From: Chrysomallon squamiferum
Taxonomy: Eukaryota; Mollusca; Gastropoda; Neomphalida; Peltospiridae
Direction of reading: 5' to 3'
NCBI GenBank assembly: GCA_012295275.1
Contig: CM022670.1
Span: 31,955,938 to 32,019,937, forward strand
DNA length: 64,000 nucleotides
Under the pieces are notes generated by a model. That model ran no database searches, was not told where the DNA came from, and was given only the letters and a program-made list of their open reading frames with translations. The position numbers and the translations under genes are program-made. Positions 41,346 to 55,580 of this stretch are shown piece after piece; position 1 is the stretch's first letter, and every line of letters begins with the position of its first letter.

Positions 41346-44300
41346 TAATCAATAACAAGATCTCATGATAATGATGTTGCAGCAGTACATATTTTTTCTC
41401 ATATCCTTATTATATAATAAATTCATTTTCCATTCAAAATCAGTATGATTTTATCACATAAAAACCATTAAATTTGAAGTATGTTTAGTATGTTATCAAA
41501 TTTCCATTCATTCATCGATTCAGATACAAAAACCGAATACAGTGATATTGGAATCTTATTCATGTTAAAAGGTTATCATGTACACCAACACTTATTCATA
41601 TTGCATTTCATTTTATTTTAAAATTCAAGTAAGTTCTTTTGTCATCTTTAAACACTAGTTACTTTCAAATCGAGATGGCCAGGTCATCACAGAGACAACT
41701 GTGGAGGCTAATAAGCTTGGGATTACCAAGGTCAAGTGTAATCTGTCATACAAAATAATCCCATATGATATCACAAGCTGACACAGCAGTAAGATAAACA
41801 CGATATATCAACACAAAGTAATAAGTCTTTCCATGCTTGTGATACACACATACATACAATATCTCAGTCAGTATCTCATATCTCACCATACAAGTATTTG
41901 TAATGTAGGATCAATGTTGTTTTAGTATTGATTCATCTGGAATTAACTTATTAAATATAACAGAATATAAATGCTAAAGCAAAAATATAATTAATTTTAA
42001 ATTATGTTCTTATTAATTCTTATTCAAGGGATATCAATGTTCACATGTAAATATACCATTTTCTCTGTAGTTTCTCAGCCTTCAACCCATATCCATGAGA
42101 CATTGTGCTTGGATCATAGAAACGAATAAAAGAACAATGTGTTTCAACTATGTCACATAGGAATTTTCTGAGCTAAACAAAAATTTATGTTAATGACACA
42201 CTTAACTCTATGCTATTAAATATTGTACATAATATGGTTAAGGACCATATATAATTAAGAGAAGAAATCTAGTGATATTGTTATTGGCTTTTTTTTATTT
42301 TTTATTTTTTTTATTAGCAGGTCTTGCTTGATAATTATGTTATATAATTAATCCTTCTTTATCCATACACTATCATTTTTCTCTTCCTAATGTAGAATTA
42401 TGTGTCAAAGAGCAAGGTGTTATGTCCTGTCTTACTGAATATGCACAGAATGGTTTTTATCAAGTAATCACAAAAACACAGATATGCCTGTCTGATTTAA
42501 TTTAATAGAACCAGTCTACTTCTGGTTAAACCAATGACTATCTGAAAGTAGCCATACTTCAAAATGCATATATTCATTATCCAGTATGTTACATTTTTAA
42601 TGTAGAATTTGCCTGAACAGTATTGTTGGAAGTAAATGTCTTATGTTGATTAACCTTTTTTGTTGATTAAATGTTTAATATTGGATGATTACTTAAAGCA
42701 AAGTTAATATAGATTTTTTTAGTCATTGTATTAGCATTTATATTATGATTTATTTATTTATTTATTTATTTTTTTTAATGGTATAATACACTGTTAGAAG
42801 ATGATATAGAATGACGTTACAGTGCTATTTTTAAATCTGCTTAAATATATATATATATGAAAAATGTTAATTCTGTTTCTTGTAATTCAATTTACTTCAG
42901 ATAAAATTATATTTTGTATCCCTGGCCATGAATACTTGAAATAACAGACACGTTTTATTCAAACTGTTTTATGTAGATTTTTAAGAAGTGAATGCTCTAA
43001 TTTAATTACTGTAATCCCTCTGACAATCCTCTTATTTGTGTACTTCTGCTGTATGACAGAAACAATTTACCATCTACATACAACATTTTATTGGAAGAAT
43101 CTATCAATACAGATTAAACAATAGATACTACTGGGTACACAACTAGTTCTAATATCTTGAATTAATAATGTTTTAAGATAAATACTACCAGCCACATGAC
43201 TAGTTCCAGCATACTAAATAAATAATGCTTATAGATAAAAACAATCACAGTGGAAACTGTTGTCTGTAAAAAAATAAAAATAAAAAATAACAACAAGAAA
43301 GCCATTCCCTAGATATAATAAACATTTAAAAAATAGAAGAATAACAAGAGAAAAAATGTATTGTTGATTACCATACAGTATATTTCTGTAGTAAATATCT
43401 ATGTAACAATTCACATAATGTTAATTATTAATGCACCATTTGTCATATTTCTGATAACACTGGCATTGTTTGGATATGCAAATATCTTCCATACGAGACA
43501 GGAGGAAAACAGCCAGATAGTGTGCAAATTCAAAGCTTTGTTTTGAATGATGCATGACAGTCCTGTGTGTATCATCAGCACTATTTTCACCACAGGTAAC
43601 TTATTACATTTAAAAATTAGTTATTAACAGATTTCATATATTCTTTGTATGTAAGTGGATGCTTTTCCTAATAAATAAAAGCCTTTGTTATGACAAATAT
43701 ATTGGAATTGAAATGGTGTCGTTCCATTAAAAACATTTTACATTAACAAAATGTGTGCCATAGTATCATCATGTGATTCTTAGTACATTTAATATATTAA
43801 AAGGTAACTGAATTAATTTAATATATTAAAAGAAAACTGAATTTAATTTGTTTTTTTATACCTTTCCTGGTATTAAACAAAGAAATATTTTCAGAGTCTT
43901 TTACAATATTAAAAACATCCCTAGGTACCTGGATAGAGAGAAAATGTATGTGACTCTTAGAACATTTAATATACTAGGAAATAAATTATTTTAATTAATT
44001 TGATCTTCATAAACAGCACATAAAATTCCTGGTCTGAATCAGGCAACAACAAAATAAATGTGCATTGATTGTGATTAATGAATAACTGGCAAGTATTATT
44101 GTGATTTATTTATTTATTTATTTGCAAACTTATAATATGTTAATTATTACAAATATTTTATGTTTATTTGTTTTCATCAGCCTGTAGTATATTGTTGGTT
44201 TTTGACCCTCAATCTTTGATCAGTGACTGATCTTTTGGCCATTTCCAATTCTGGGCTCATTCTGCTCACAAACATATTTAATTAGGCTATTGCATCACAT

Positions 44301-46313
44301 TTTATAATTTCTAATACCACTCAAAGATTTCTGGAAATATTAGTTTCACCTTGGGAAGATTTCCTCAAAAGTCCTCACTTTACATTTCAGAGACTGTACA
44401 CCAAGCTGGTGATCGACAAACAACAACATTGCCAGATGAAGTTCTTCTTAATAAGAGATCAATCAATAATTGGAGTATTCTCCTAGACATAATTATCAAT
44501 GCCTCGTAAACAGCAGTTATATTATGAGAATGTTCATTTTATGGCTGATGATATTTAATGATTGATACTAAAAATTAAAAACAATCTATTCCAACAAAAG
44601 AAAAATTAAGCTAAGCTTTTTGTCTGTCTGTTTGTTTGTTTGTTTGATGTGATATCTGACTGAGTACTGAAAATTAAAACTTGAATAAAATTGTATCTGC
44701 TATACTTTTAGAATAAAACAATTCTACCAGAGAGGTACTCAACATGGATTTGGAAAAGAAAGCATTATCAACACCAAATGAAATAAATGGTATGACACAT
44801 CTAATAGCCTTTTAAAATGCTAAACATTAGCATCTATTAATTATTGGAAAACAAAAAAAGCCAAGGAATTTTTTATTTTTTTTAACAAAACACAGAACCT
44901 TTTTTCTTAATGTACAGACATATCAGCACAAACATAGGTGATCAGTTTTAAAATCTGTTATACCTCAGATGCTTAATTTACCACTGAAACAGATCCAAGT
45001 TCTGTCAAAACATTAAACCTTCTAATGAACAATATAAATGTTTTCAATCTCTTTCAGGAACATTAATTCCCCTTAGGAAATAATGCCGCATTTTCTGTGA
45101 AAAATTCCAATAAAAATTCCAATAAGAAGCCAGAGAATGACCTCCTTAAGAAGTCCAATGAAAAGCAAGTATTTCCTTTTCAGATGACAATGAAAAATGT
45201 GGTTTGGTTAATTGGGGATGATTTTCTTGATGTCACATGCAGACAGACTTGGTGGTGGTGACGGTGGGGGGGAGCAATAGTGGACCAATATTGCGATGAC
45301 TCATACAGCATTCATTTCATTTTGGCTGGCACCAGTCTAGCATTGAATAAAGAATGAAGTGCTTCGCTCTAGGAACAACAACGAAGTGTGTAGCACTGAT
45401 CGATGACTTGGTTTCATTACTCGGCTGGTTCCAGCAAACTTGACCAAATATGTTGTAACCAATTCAATGACATGCTTGGGAAGGGAAAAGTGATTTTGCG
45501 TTCCTATTTGAAAGGATATGCCTCACGTGATTCAGTTTTCATTTCATGGTTGTGGCCATTTAAAACATTACTGAACAAATATTTAGTGTGGTAGCCCAAT
45601 CATGAAGGAACCCAGGAGTGGTCAATATCATTGAAACATCAATAAGATTGTATACTAAATTGTAACTGATCATTGTGTTTAGGCTAAACCTAAATGCTGC
45701 AAACCAGTAGAGATTTACATTTAAAAGCAACCATCAAGAAACAAAATTATAATAAGCAATGTACTTAGTGTAGTAAATATCAAGTAATACTGCTGAATAG
45801 CCAGTTTACAGTTAACAAACATTTGCAAGTCATTTAGAGGCATGTTAATCATAAGCATATATAATTCTGGCATCCTACCGTCAACATCTCAGACACAATC
45901 TAGAGTGACACAGTAATTATCATTAAATAAGCATAATTTTTGTCCTATGTATATCAATAGTTATATTATGAATCATTATGTGTGTACACCAGTATTCAAA
46001 AGCTTATTTAGTCTATGCTATTGCAGAGTGTTACTTTCAATATCTAGAGTATTCTATCCAAAAATCCTTGTTCTAGATATATCATTCTTTTTCTGTATAT
46101 ACATGTATATCACTAGCCCAACTACGTACGTATTTCAATAGTCAGTCAATAAATAAAAACTTCAGTATTCAGTAGCCTATTTAGTCTGTGCAGCTGACAT
46201 ACCTAACCTTCAGAAAAGACTATGCTAGTAATGCCCAGTAATGCTTATTCTATATGACATCATTATGGTTAATGTATTATAATGTAAAACAGTCTTAACT
46301 TGAGGTGTCTTAC

Positions 46314-46442
46314 CTTCAATGTCTCATAGAGACGCACTATGTTAGGGTGACGCAACTGCCCAAGAATCCTTGCCTCTCTATGGAGGTTTTGTTTCAGGTA
46401 GTCCTCCTTGATTTTCCTTGTGTCTATAATTTTGACGGCAAC
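46314..46442 (-). CDS. HUNK: HUNK-like kinase, coding exon 2 (VAVK lysine and helix C)
   Basis: An exon of 43 codons, residues 38-80 of the predicted protein, too short to show as a long ORF. It opens VAVKIID, giving the ATP-anchoring lysine at residue 41, and carries the helix-C glutamate at about residue 60 in LHREARIL, then RHPNIVRLYE. The upstream acceptor reads ...TTCTAG before GTT, and the downstream donor is AAG followed by GTAAGA. Both ends are phase 0 and match exons 1 and 3. The stretch Y-L-K-Q-N-L-H-R-E-A-R-I-L followed by R-H-P-N-I resembles human HUNK (Y-x-x-K-N-L-R-R-E-G-Q-I, then RHPNI) more than the MARK or SIK equivalents. The lysine-to-glutamate spacing is normal for an active kinase. 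Confidence 0.93.
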
Positions 46443-47127
46443 CTAGAAGTAAGCAAAAATATCACACATTAACTTCAAAATATTGGTGTTGGCATAAGTT
46501 AATATTTAAGCACAACAATTTTAAATATTAGTTAATGAATACAAAAAAAAATATTCAAATGGAAAAAAGAAATTTGTGAAGTACAGCATATTATGAGCTA
46601 ATTTTCTTTATGTAATTATTAACTACCGTGTTACACTTTGATTATTTTTCCTTTGGATTGTTTTTTTTACCCAAAACAAAAAGAAATGAGGTATCAGTTT
46701 ATCAAATAAAAAGTTAATCATTAAAAACAGTATTGGAATTTCAATCATATTAAGCAAAAATGAAATGACAGCAACCATATCAGTATAAAAATTAATCCAA
46801 TCAGTTTAATGACAACAACAAATGAAGTACATAAAAAGCATACGACCCATCATAACTTATTTCATTAATTAAATTTCAAATTAAACTGTACACTTTGTAA
46901 GCAGTCATTTTTTAAAATTAATTGATGAAAGCAATCAGTTTAATGACAGAGGTATTGCAAAAACATGATCTGTTATGACAGACATCAATAATTACACTAC
47001 CAGCTAAAAACATCTCTTAAGCAATCAATGTATTAATTACAGATTTAAAAAAACAAAATAAAACATTGACCCATCAATATTTATTTCAGTAATTAAATCA
47101 CAGCAATAAATACGATGTCTCCGTATA

Positions 47128-47128
<1 letters not shown>

Positions 47129-47165
<37 letters not shown>
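47129..47165. repeat. (CA)n microsatellite
   Basis: A pure AC tract of 37 bp in intron 1, about 0.7 kb upstream of exon 2 in the direction of transcription. Confidence 0.97.
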
Positions 47166-47168
<3 letters not shown>

Positions 47169-47974
47169 GGATTTTTGTTGTTGTTTTTTGTTTACAGATC
47201 CCAGCAGATCTATTTATAAATTCTCTTGTTAGATTGCATCTCAGTTTCAATGGGTTTCTCTCATGTTTAATTCACAGATATCCTGCCAACTGCAGTGAGT
47301 CACTGTAGACAGATATTTGCATCTGGTATCATCATTTTAATTTATTCTTCTTTTTCACAAATTAATTTACTTTTTTATGTTCATTTGCAGCATATTTCAT
47401 TGACATTTTCAAAAGGATAACAAAAATAAATGGGAAGACTTTTTTTATATATTTTTGTTATCTCTCATGCACTCTGTTTCAACAGACAGTCCTCAAACAC
47501 AAACAGTAACACACATACACACATAATCACTTAAATCTAATTTGCAAAAAAACTAATTTCAATCACAAAATAGATTTTAAAAGATGGAATTCTTATACAT
47601 GTAACAGATAAATAAAAAACAGATATACACATATATACACATATACCCACATGTATGTACATTCATCCAGATGTACCCATACCTGCCCAAGCACACATTC
47701 AGACACACACACGCGTACACTCACAAACAGAAACACATGCTTGCATGCACAACACAGAAATTTAATTAAAACTATGTCTTCATTCCCGGACTAATGTACA
47801 ACGTAAATCAATAGTAATAAATTAGAAATAAAAATCCAGATCAGTAATTTCCATTCAGAAACCATTTTGAATTTAGTATTTCATTGTGGATGTGATAACT
47901 CTTACATTTCATCTATACTAATCCTATAATTCACTTAAAGTATTTCCACATTAATTTGAATTGTGTATTTTTTT

Positions 47975-48048
47975 CACCATTTTCATTTTATAAGTGGAAT
48001 TTGAATTGATCTTTTTTTTTCACCATTTTCATTTTTTAAGTGGAATTT
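47975..48048. repeat. Tandem duplication, 46-bp period
   Basis: CACCATTTTCATTTTATAAG followed by TGGAATTT at 47975 is repeated at 48021 with one substitution. The intervening sequence is also T-rich and similar. Confidence 0.8.
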
Positions 48049-48513
48049 AAAATAAATCTGCAATATTTAATGGAATTGCATATTTAAATCTTGATTTTCT
48101 AACTATTCTTTCACTGTTTTCATACAATTCTTTTCACTGAAACCTATTTTATAAGAACAGTATATTTCTTTCAGCTGTAGTGATTCAAATGTGCATGAAC
48201 ACAACATATACAAAATAAATACAAATAGCCTTTTTTCTGCTAAACACCAGCTGATCTCAGACCATTCATTTATTATTGTAACTCAGTTACAAATACTCAT
48301 TCATGTAATTTAGATATCAGAAGACTGTGTATGCTTTTGTACATCTGCAACATTAGATTCAGTGTTAATAATCAGTTTCCAATGTAATCATCAGAACATT
48401 TTCATTTGTCAAAGGCAGTTTTGAATTTGACATTTTATACTAACATTATAACATTCAAAAACACCATGTTGTATCATGATGAGTTGTTTACTTGTTTTTT
48501 GTGTGTGTGTGCC

Positions 48514-48539
48514 TATATATATATATATATATATATATT
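48514..48539. repeat. (TA)n microsatellite
   Basis: A pure TA tract of 26 bp preceded by a short (GT)n. Confidence 0.95.
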
Positions 48540-51500
48540 AAATAAAGACACTAATTGTTTTCATTATTTTCTTACAAATGAGGTATTTTTTTTTTAACCT
48601 TAGCACTTGATAATTTTAATCTTCTTCAGAATAACTTTTGCCATCATCATAAACAAATCACAATTATGTAAGAAGATTATTTACAATCTGATTTTATTAA
48701 AATCTGTAACAAATTCTTCACCTTGAGTTATCTTCAGTTTCTATTTTTATTTTTCTCTCATTTCCTAAGCCAAAATGGCCAAAAATGGAAGAAGAAATGT
48801 TTTATTTTGTTCTGCCTATCAGTTATCCCTGTTCATCATCAAAACAAACTACATTATCTGCTGAGCGCAAAATTTGGGAGTGGGTTGACATAAATGGAAA
48901 TCAATACACTTATAAGTGAGGAGACTGGACACCAACAACAGTTTTCTTCATAATGATTTGTTACTCTGTCATGAGAAACCTGACAAGAGTCAAGAGTACA
49001 CTGGTGTGTTTTGTGTTTTCTCACCAGTACTTTACAGTCAACTACCAACAGCTGAAAGGGAATTGGTTATCTACATTTTCATCATTGAAATGAAAAAACT
49101 AAAATGAACAAAAAGGATTATTCAAGGGTCAGCCTATATCTATTTAATATTAATTATGTATATTTTTTTACTACTTTTTTATTAGAATTTTTAAATAATA
49201 TATCAGACTTCTGATATACTGATTAATATGAGAAAATACTTTATGCTGATTAATTACATAATAAATATATAATATTTTTTCTCTATTAAGTCTGTTATTA
49301 AACTATACCACTCAACTATTGGTTTATAAAGAAGAAAATAAAGTTATATGAAAGTAAATTAAATTTAAAAAAATAAACTGTAGTATTTGGTATACTGGTA
49401 TCAAACAGAATTCATTTGTCTGGCTACTTCTTTGGTGGATTAGAGTAACAAATTATAGATGTTTTAAATGTTCTTTCCTGTGAAGTTTAATCAATGTGCC
49501 AGTGATATCAAGAGAGAAAAAAGATCAAATGATGTATGACCAATCAAAATTAAACAGTTAATGTTACAAAATAAAATTATATACTAGCTTGATTCTGATT
49601 TTAATAAACTGCAAAGGCCTGGTCATTTTTATCTTTTTTCTCATTTACTAAGTTAAAATTCACCAAAACTTTTAAAATATATTTTTTTCTCATCCACATT
49701 TCAGTATCTTTATTAAAACAAATTCTTATGTTTGACAAAAATTAAAAAATAAACATGTTAATTATTTTCATAAACATGCAATAAATAATAACATGTATAT
49801 AAGAAAACTGAAAAGAAACACCGTGCAATACGAGTATACATACCACCAGGCAGACACATCCTGAGTTTCTTTATCATGTGCTGACAGTGCAAACGAAAGA
49901 ATAAGGTAATGAACTGAAAATATCAAACAAAAATTGTAATAAAAAAATGAAAAACATTAAACACATAAAACAAATAAAAACACAAACATGCACAGGTGCA
50001 GTAATTAAGGCTATCACTAGAAAATATAAATAATACAGTAAAGTTTAAAATAAAAGTAAAAAATGTTCTTTTAACTAAAATCACTTGGCTGTATCTCATA
50101 ACATCCAGTAAAGTGCAAAAGATAGTAATTTAATTCACAAACATACACAGACACACACATAGAAAAATATATACACTTAGACACATCATACATACATACA
50201 GAAACTCAAACACACATCCAGAAATTATTCTGAAGAAGTATTTATATAAAAAAAAAAAATTATTAAAAAAGAAAAACAGTAAATGAAGTTTAGTTCATTT
50301 TGAATTCAAACAAATTACCAGTTTTCAATTTATTTTATGTAGCTGTAAATAAAATTTGAGAATAGTTTACTGTGTAGTATTTTCCAATCTGAAAACAGCA
50401 ATTATAAATAAAAAGTAGCAAATATGTTTACTTTGTTTTCTGTTGAACACATTATCAGATTAATATATGTGTGTGCATGCATGTGTAAACATGACATCAA
50501 ACTATGTTGATTTATCATCTTCATGTTCTTTCTTCTTTTCTTTTTTTTGTTATGTCTGTCTTATTTCTTACTAAACTCCAACTCTTATGAAGTAAAGATT
50601 TGTTGTCTCATATTTTGCTTCCTTTCAAAAAAAATATTATTTTCCTTCCATTCCTATGGTTTTCAAGCCTTTTGCTTTATTCTGTTTTAAAAATCTTCTT
50701 CAGAATGAAAGCATTTTAAAATATTTAGTAAACAAATATGAAATCAAATCATGATACTAACAAATAAGCAGTGAACAGAAACAAAACAAGACTGTATTTT
50801 ATTGATCTGCTTTGAATAGAATATGACTTCAGTGAACTGTAAAACATATGAATTATGTATATATGTTTCTGACACAAATAATTACAGTGCGCTTAATGAC
50901 TACAAAAGATGCCTCTGTTGATACCATTCAAAGGTAATCTGGATGTGTAGTAATGTACTCATCAGGTCTGGATAAATTTATAAGAATTATTTTAATTTAT
51001 TTGATGATATATGCATGAGAAAATTATCAGCATGCTTAATTAATTTACTAATGCAGTATCAAACTTTCAATGTAAAAAAAAGAAGAAGAAAAAGAAAAAT
51101 AATATGAATATAGACACACAATAAAACTATTTTAAAAGAAGAAAAATTTAGTTACAAAATTCATCTTCAGAGTCATTTCTGGACACAGCTATATTCAGTG
51201 ATGTGCAATCCACAATATTTAATTTAGAAAGGATGTTTGTTTGTATAATTTCTGACCAAAATAAAGGCATAAGTGAAAGAAAACATAATTATTATAATTT
51301 CATATTACTGTTTTTATACATTAGCTAATTGCACCTAATCTGTTAAAAATGTTTAAAAGTTTTCATCAGTGATCTATGTTACATCAACTGTTCTTTCCAG
51401 ATATATTATACAAACCAACATCACAATGATAAATGTCCATTAGCTAAATCTGTACCTTTGGTACAATTACAAAATGGCTTAAATGCATTTTCTTTACTTA

Positions 51501-54500
51501 CAGTTTACTAATGCTTTTATATCGGGTATGATAATAAAGTACATTGATATCTCAAAACAAAAACATAGTGACTCTTCTTTTTGCTTTTTTTCTGGAGAGA
51601 GGATATGGTATTATTCTGTTATAATAGTTTGTTGTAAGAATTTAAAAATGTTATATATCCTACACAAAGAAGCATATATAATTATATTTAAATTTGCTTA
51701 AAGTCTGTCACAAGAAAAAATTTCTGTTCTGATTTATACAGGCTGATAAATAAATTAATTAATTAAATTAATAGATAAATATTTTTAACAATACCCGAAC
51801 CAAAAAACAAAACATTGACTGTTGTGATTTATACACATTAATTGTATGTATATATTGTCTATTTATATATATGTAATGTATATATGTATGATTGTATCTA
51901 TGTATGTATGTATGCATCTATAATTACTGACATTTTTCACATTATTCTAGTGCAAAAGATTTGTGTGTGTGTGTGTGTGTAAAATACAGGGGAATGGAAC
52001 AGATGTTACATCTAATATCTGTTGCTGACAAGCTTAAATCTGGTTCAATCACTGAAATGTCCATCACATATATGATTGCATAAAAATGATTACTACATCT
52101 GTTACACAGAGCAAATGTTTTTAAAAGGAAAACAAATGCCTCATTTTATGTTGCATTAGGCAGCATTTTTACTTTCGTATTATACGTAACTCAGTTTTTT
52201 CTATTGCTGATTTGTTTTTGTTTTTAAATTCTCATTTTCTCTTTTTCAATTTATGATTTTTTTATCTTTTAGACTTAAATCAAATATTTAACTTAAATAA
52301 TAATGCACTTAAAAAAATTGTACTTTTTATCTACAAAATTTCTTTTTGAATTTGTGATATTTTATATAAAATAAAAATATATCTATTTAAAATTAACGAA
52401 AACTATTGTTTGTGTGTATAGTTGTTTAAATAATATTAGACTGCAGGTTTTCATCAAATTATAAACAAAAGATATCTCCCATTTATTAATATTTCAGGTT
52501 TAATAAAAATGAGTTAAATATGTTTTTTTAACAATTCTCAATATTTTTGTTAAATGTAGAATATTATAAAAAGGTAAATGTGTAACTATAGAAGACAAAT
52601 ACAAAGATTTATGTAAACATCTGAAAATATAATTACAAAACAACAAGTTTTCACAAGAAATCATTAAATATAATTTCTTAATAACCAGTGAATTATTAAG
52701 ATTTAAAAGCTGAAATCTGACTAAGCTCTAAATATATTAATTCTTTTTAGTACAATTTAAACATTTAAATATATATTTTTATGCATTTGGAAAATTACTG
52801 AGCACCATGATATTAAACTGATTACAAAAAACAAAATGCATGTTCACATTATTTATTATGATATATTCATGGCTAATTGTACATTAAACAAACAATAGTA
52901 TTTTGACTTAACTAAATCAAATGTATTTTAGATTTCATGAATATTTTCACAAACAAACTGTGAAATCGTCCCAGTGGAGTAGAAATGACAAAATAAGCAT
53001 GCACGTCTGTCAAATGACATGGTTCTGGCTTGCAGGAGGTGAATGTAGATGACAAGCAACTTAATGATCCCATCTGCATTTGACACAACATTGGCAAACA
53101 TGCTGATATTGACTGGTTCATTATACTGACTTGACAGTGAAGTTGTGTTCATCATGGGTGCTGCCATCTGTAGGATAGCAAGACTGTCCAAAGAGCAATT
53201 CTTGAACAAGACAGATTTGTCTTAAAATAACAGGTTCAGTGGTTTTGGGTCATTTCATACTCTAAAACACCACTGGTGGTCATCTCTGTGTGCAGAATCT
53301 TTAACTCTCTTACATACTTCAATGTAGGATCAAATTATTTCAAAATTGTCGGTTGTTGATAAGGAAGGAAGACCTTAAAATGAACAAATTCACATGATGT
53401 TTATAATTTTAACATATTAATTTACTTCATCATTAAATGACCCTTTGTACTTTTTAATCCATTAATATGAAACTAACTAAACTGACATGATTGAAGTTTC
53501 TGTGTTTTTGTTTCAGTTTATTATTAAATATATTTATTTTAACTTGTTAACAAGCTTTATTAAAACTAGTATCATTCAAAATTTACTTTCAGATTGATTA
53601 TATTCTAAGAAATATTATGTTTTGTTTCACAAAATACAAAAATACAAAATTTGTTTTCAATTGTATCATCAAAATGAAAATAAAAAGATTCCAATTACAA
53701 ACATATTTATTTTTATTTTTGTTTCAACTACCAAAATAATCATAAAATAACATATATTATTAACATTTAACATTCAGTTTTTGGTGTAATAAGCAAAATG
53801 TTAAAATTTTTGGTAGAGATGCATCAAGAAAAACTCATTTTTAAAAATTCCTGCTTTAAAGCTTTATCATGAAACTATAATAATCATCTTTACCACTACG
53901 AGTAAAATATGAAAATTATCCAATCATACGTCACTAAGTAAGGTTTCTAAACCTTGCAGTTTCTACTTATTTCTTAATTAATCAACAAACAGAAATTCTG
54001 GCTCATATTTGGTCAAGCATAGAGGTCATTTTGGTCAAATGTAAGCATTAATTCCTTTTAGCAGACAGGTTTTCCACAGGATGATTTTATCAATACAACA
54101 GAATTATGAGATGTCTCAATCATTTATAGTCAGTATAGATTTTCAGTTGTACTCAATATTCAGCCGATTTATTCCAGAAAAATACTCATTCTTGTCATGT
54201 TTTATTTTATTAAACTCTGTTAGCCAGTGGAAAATATCCTGGTCTAATATCATTGTTGGAAAATGTTTCGGCTGATCAATAAAAGTTAAGTCAAATTATC
54301 TTAAAAAAGTGGAAAACAATACCTGAATTTTTTTATTTATATTTTTTATTTAAATTACCCAGTAAAATGTTTCAGTATACTACATAAATGTTTATAATAC
54401 AGACACAAAAGACACTTCAGTTTAAAATATTAATATGTTCCATATTTTGAAAGACAAAATTAGCAGCAGTGTGAATGTACAGTGAAATTGAAACAGTATA

Positions 54501-55580
54501 AAGTAAGCTGATAGTAATAAAATAAATAAAGAATCATATTTTAAATAAATGTTTTATATATTTTTTTATATGTGGATAAATATTTCAGTTTAATTTTTTT
54601 CACTATAGATTAACTGTTAGTATAAATTCAAGTTTAAACTAATGATGATGATGATGATAAATAATAATAATAAAATAATAAAAACCATCAACTTTATAAT
54701 ATATATATATATTTTTTTTTTAAATACTGCTTACTAACAAAATATTGAAATTTTATTCATACTTGTAAACCAGTATTTACTTTGTTATTGTTGTACTTAC
54801 TCAGTATTCTATTTTCAAGCAGTAAAATTAAATATATAATAATGTTCTGATTTTTATTTTTAACAATATTCTTTTCTGTTATTTAAAACATATTTATCTC
54901 CAGTTAGATTTGTCACTTACTTCAACAACAAAAAAATGTGTTTGTTACTGTATTGAATTTTCCATTTTATCTATTAACCTAAGTAAATTTTTATGTGTGT
55001 ATGTGTGTGTGTGTGAACTGTTATTATATATATAAAATGATTGATATGTTAAGTATCTCACGCCTATAATAAACTTTAACCATCATGTGTTTTGTTTTTA
55101 TTTGATACAAAATAAATTTGTTAACAGATGGTGTTAGATGCAAACCAAGTACTGTTACTTAGAACAAAGCGATGTTTGGTAGCTTCAACTGACCACAAAT
55201 TATTTCTGTATGTTGGCGTCACGCCTCAGTGCTAGCGACTACTACCAGTAGTAACAAACGTCTTTGCGTTAACGCTGAGTACTTACGTAATTCTCACAAC
55301 GGTAACGGGATTCTACCGCTACTTTGACACCCTCTGCCTCATCATCATCAGTAATAACAAAAGAAAATAAAGATGAAGAAATACAACAACGACGACATAC
55401 AAACTGTTACGAAAACCCAAAAATGAATACATGCATAATCATATGTTTGTGCAACGTAAATATGACTGAAGATATGTAAAAGGGGGGGAAAAAAAAAAAA
55501 ACAAAAACAACTGATAAAACAGTGAAGTTCACAAAACCACTTAGTGAGAACACATGAATCCCATGACAACAAGTGGTTAC

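Larger units (their letters stand above)
16006..46313 (-). other. Intron 2 of the HUNK-like kinase
   Basis: About 30.3 kb separating coding exons 2 and 3. It carries the 42-43-bp minisatellite, most of the SINE-like relics, several microsatellites, two CpG-retaining patches (29.64-30.56 and 45.24-45.56 kb) and a 144-codon minus-strand open frame near 27 kb. Apart from these it is AT-rich unique sequence with no coding region I can support. Confidence 0.85.
46443..55580 (-). other. Intron 1 of the HUNK-like kinase
   Basis: About 9.1 kb between coding exons 1 and 2, with GT at 55579-55580 and AG at 46443-46444 on the minus strand. It is AT-rich and poor in CpG except for its first few hundred bases next to exon 1 (55.15-55.58 kb). 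It contains CA, TA and TG microsatellites and a 46-bp tandem duplication near 48.0 kb. Several 60-95-codon open frames occur (for example minus 52928-53209), but none has recognisable domains or supporting splice structure. A CDS or noncoding RNA hidden here cannot be excluded. Confidence 0.85.

Noticed and set aside
52912-53209. Minus-strand frames of 69 and 93 codons (MFKNCSLDSL... and MNQSISACLP...)
   Set aside because: They overlap in different frames. No domain, splice site pair or conservation is visible. The composition is mildly coding-like but not enough to call.
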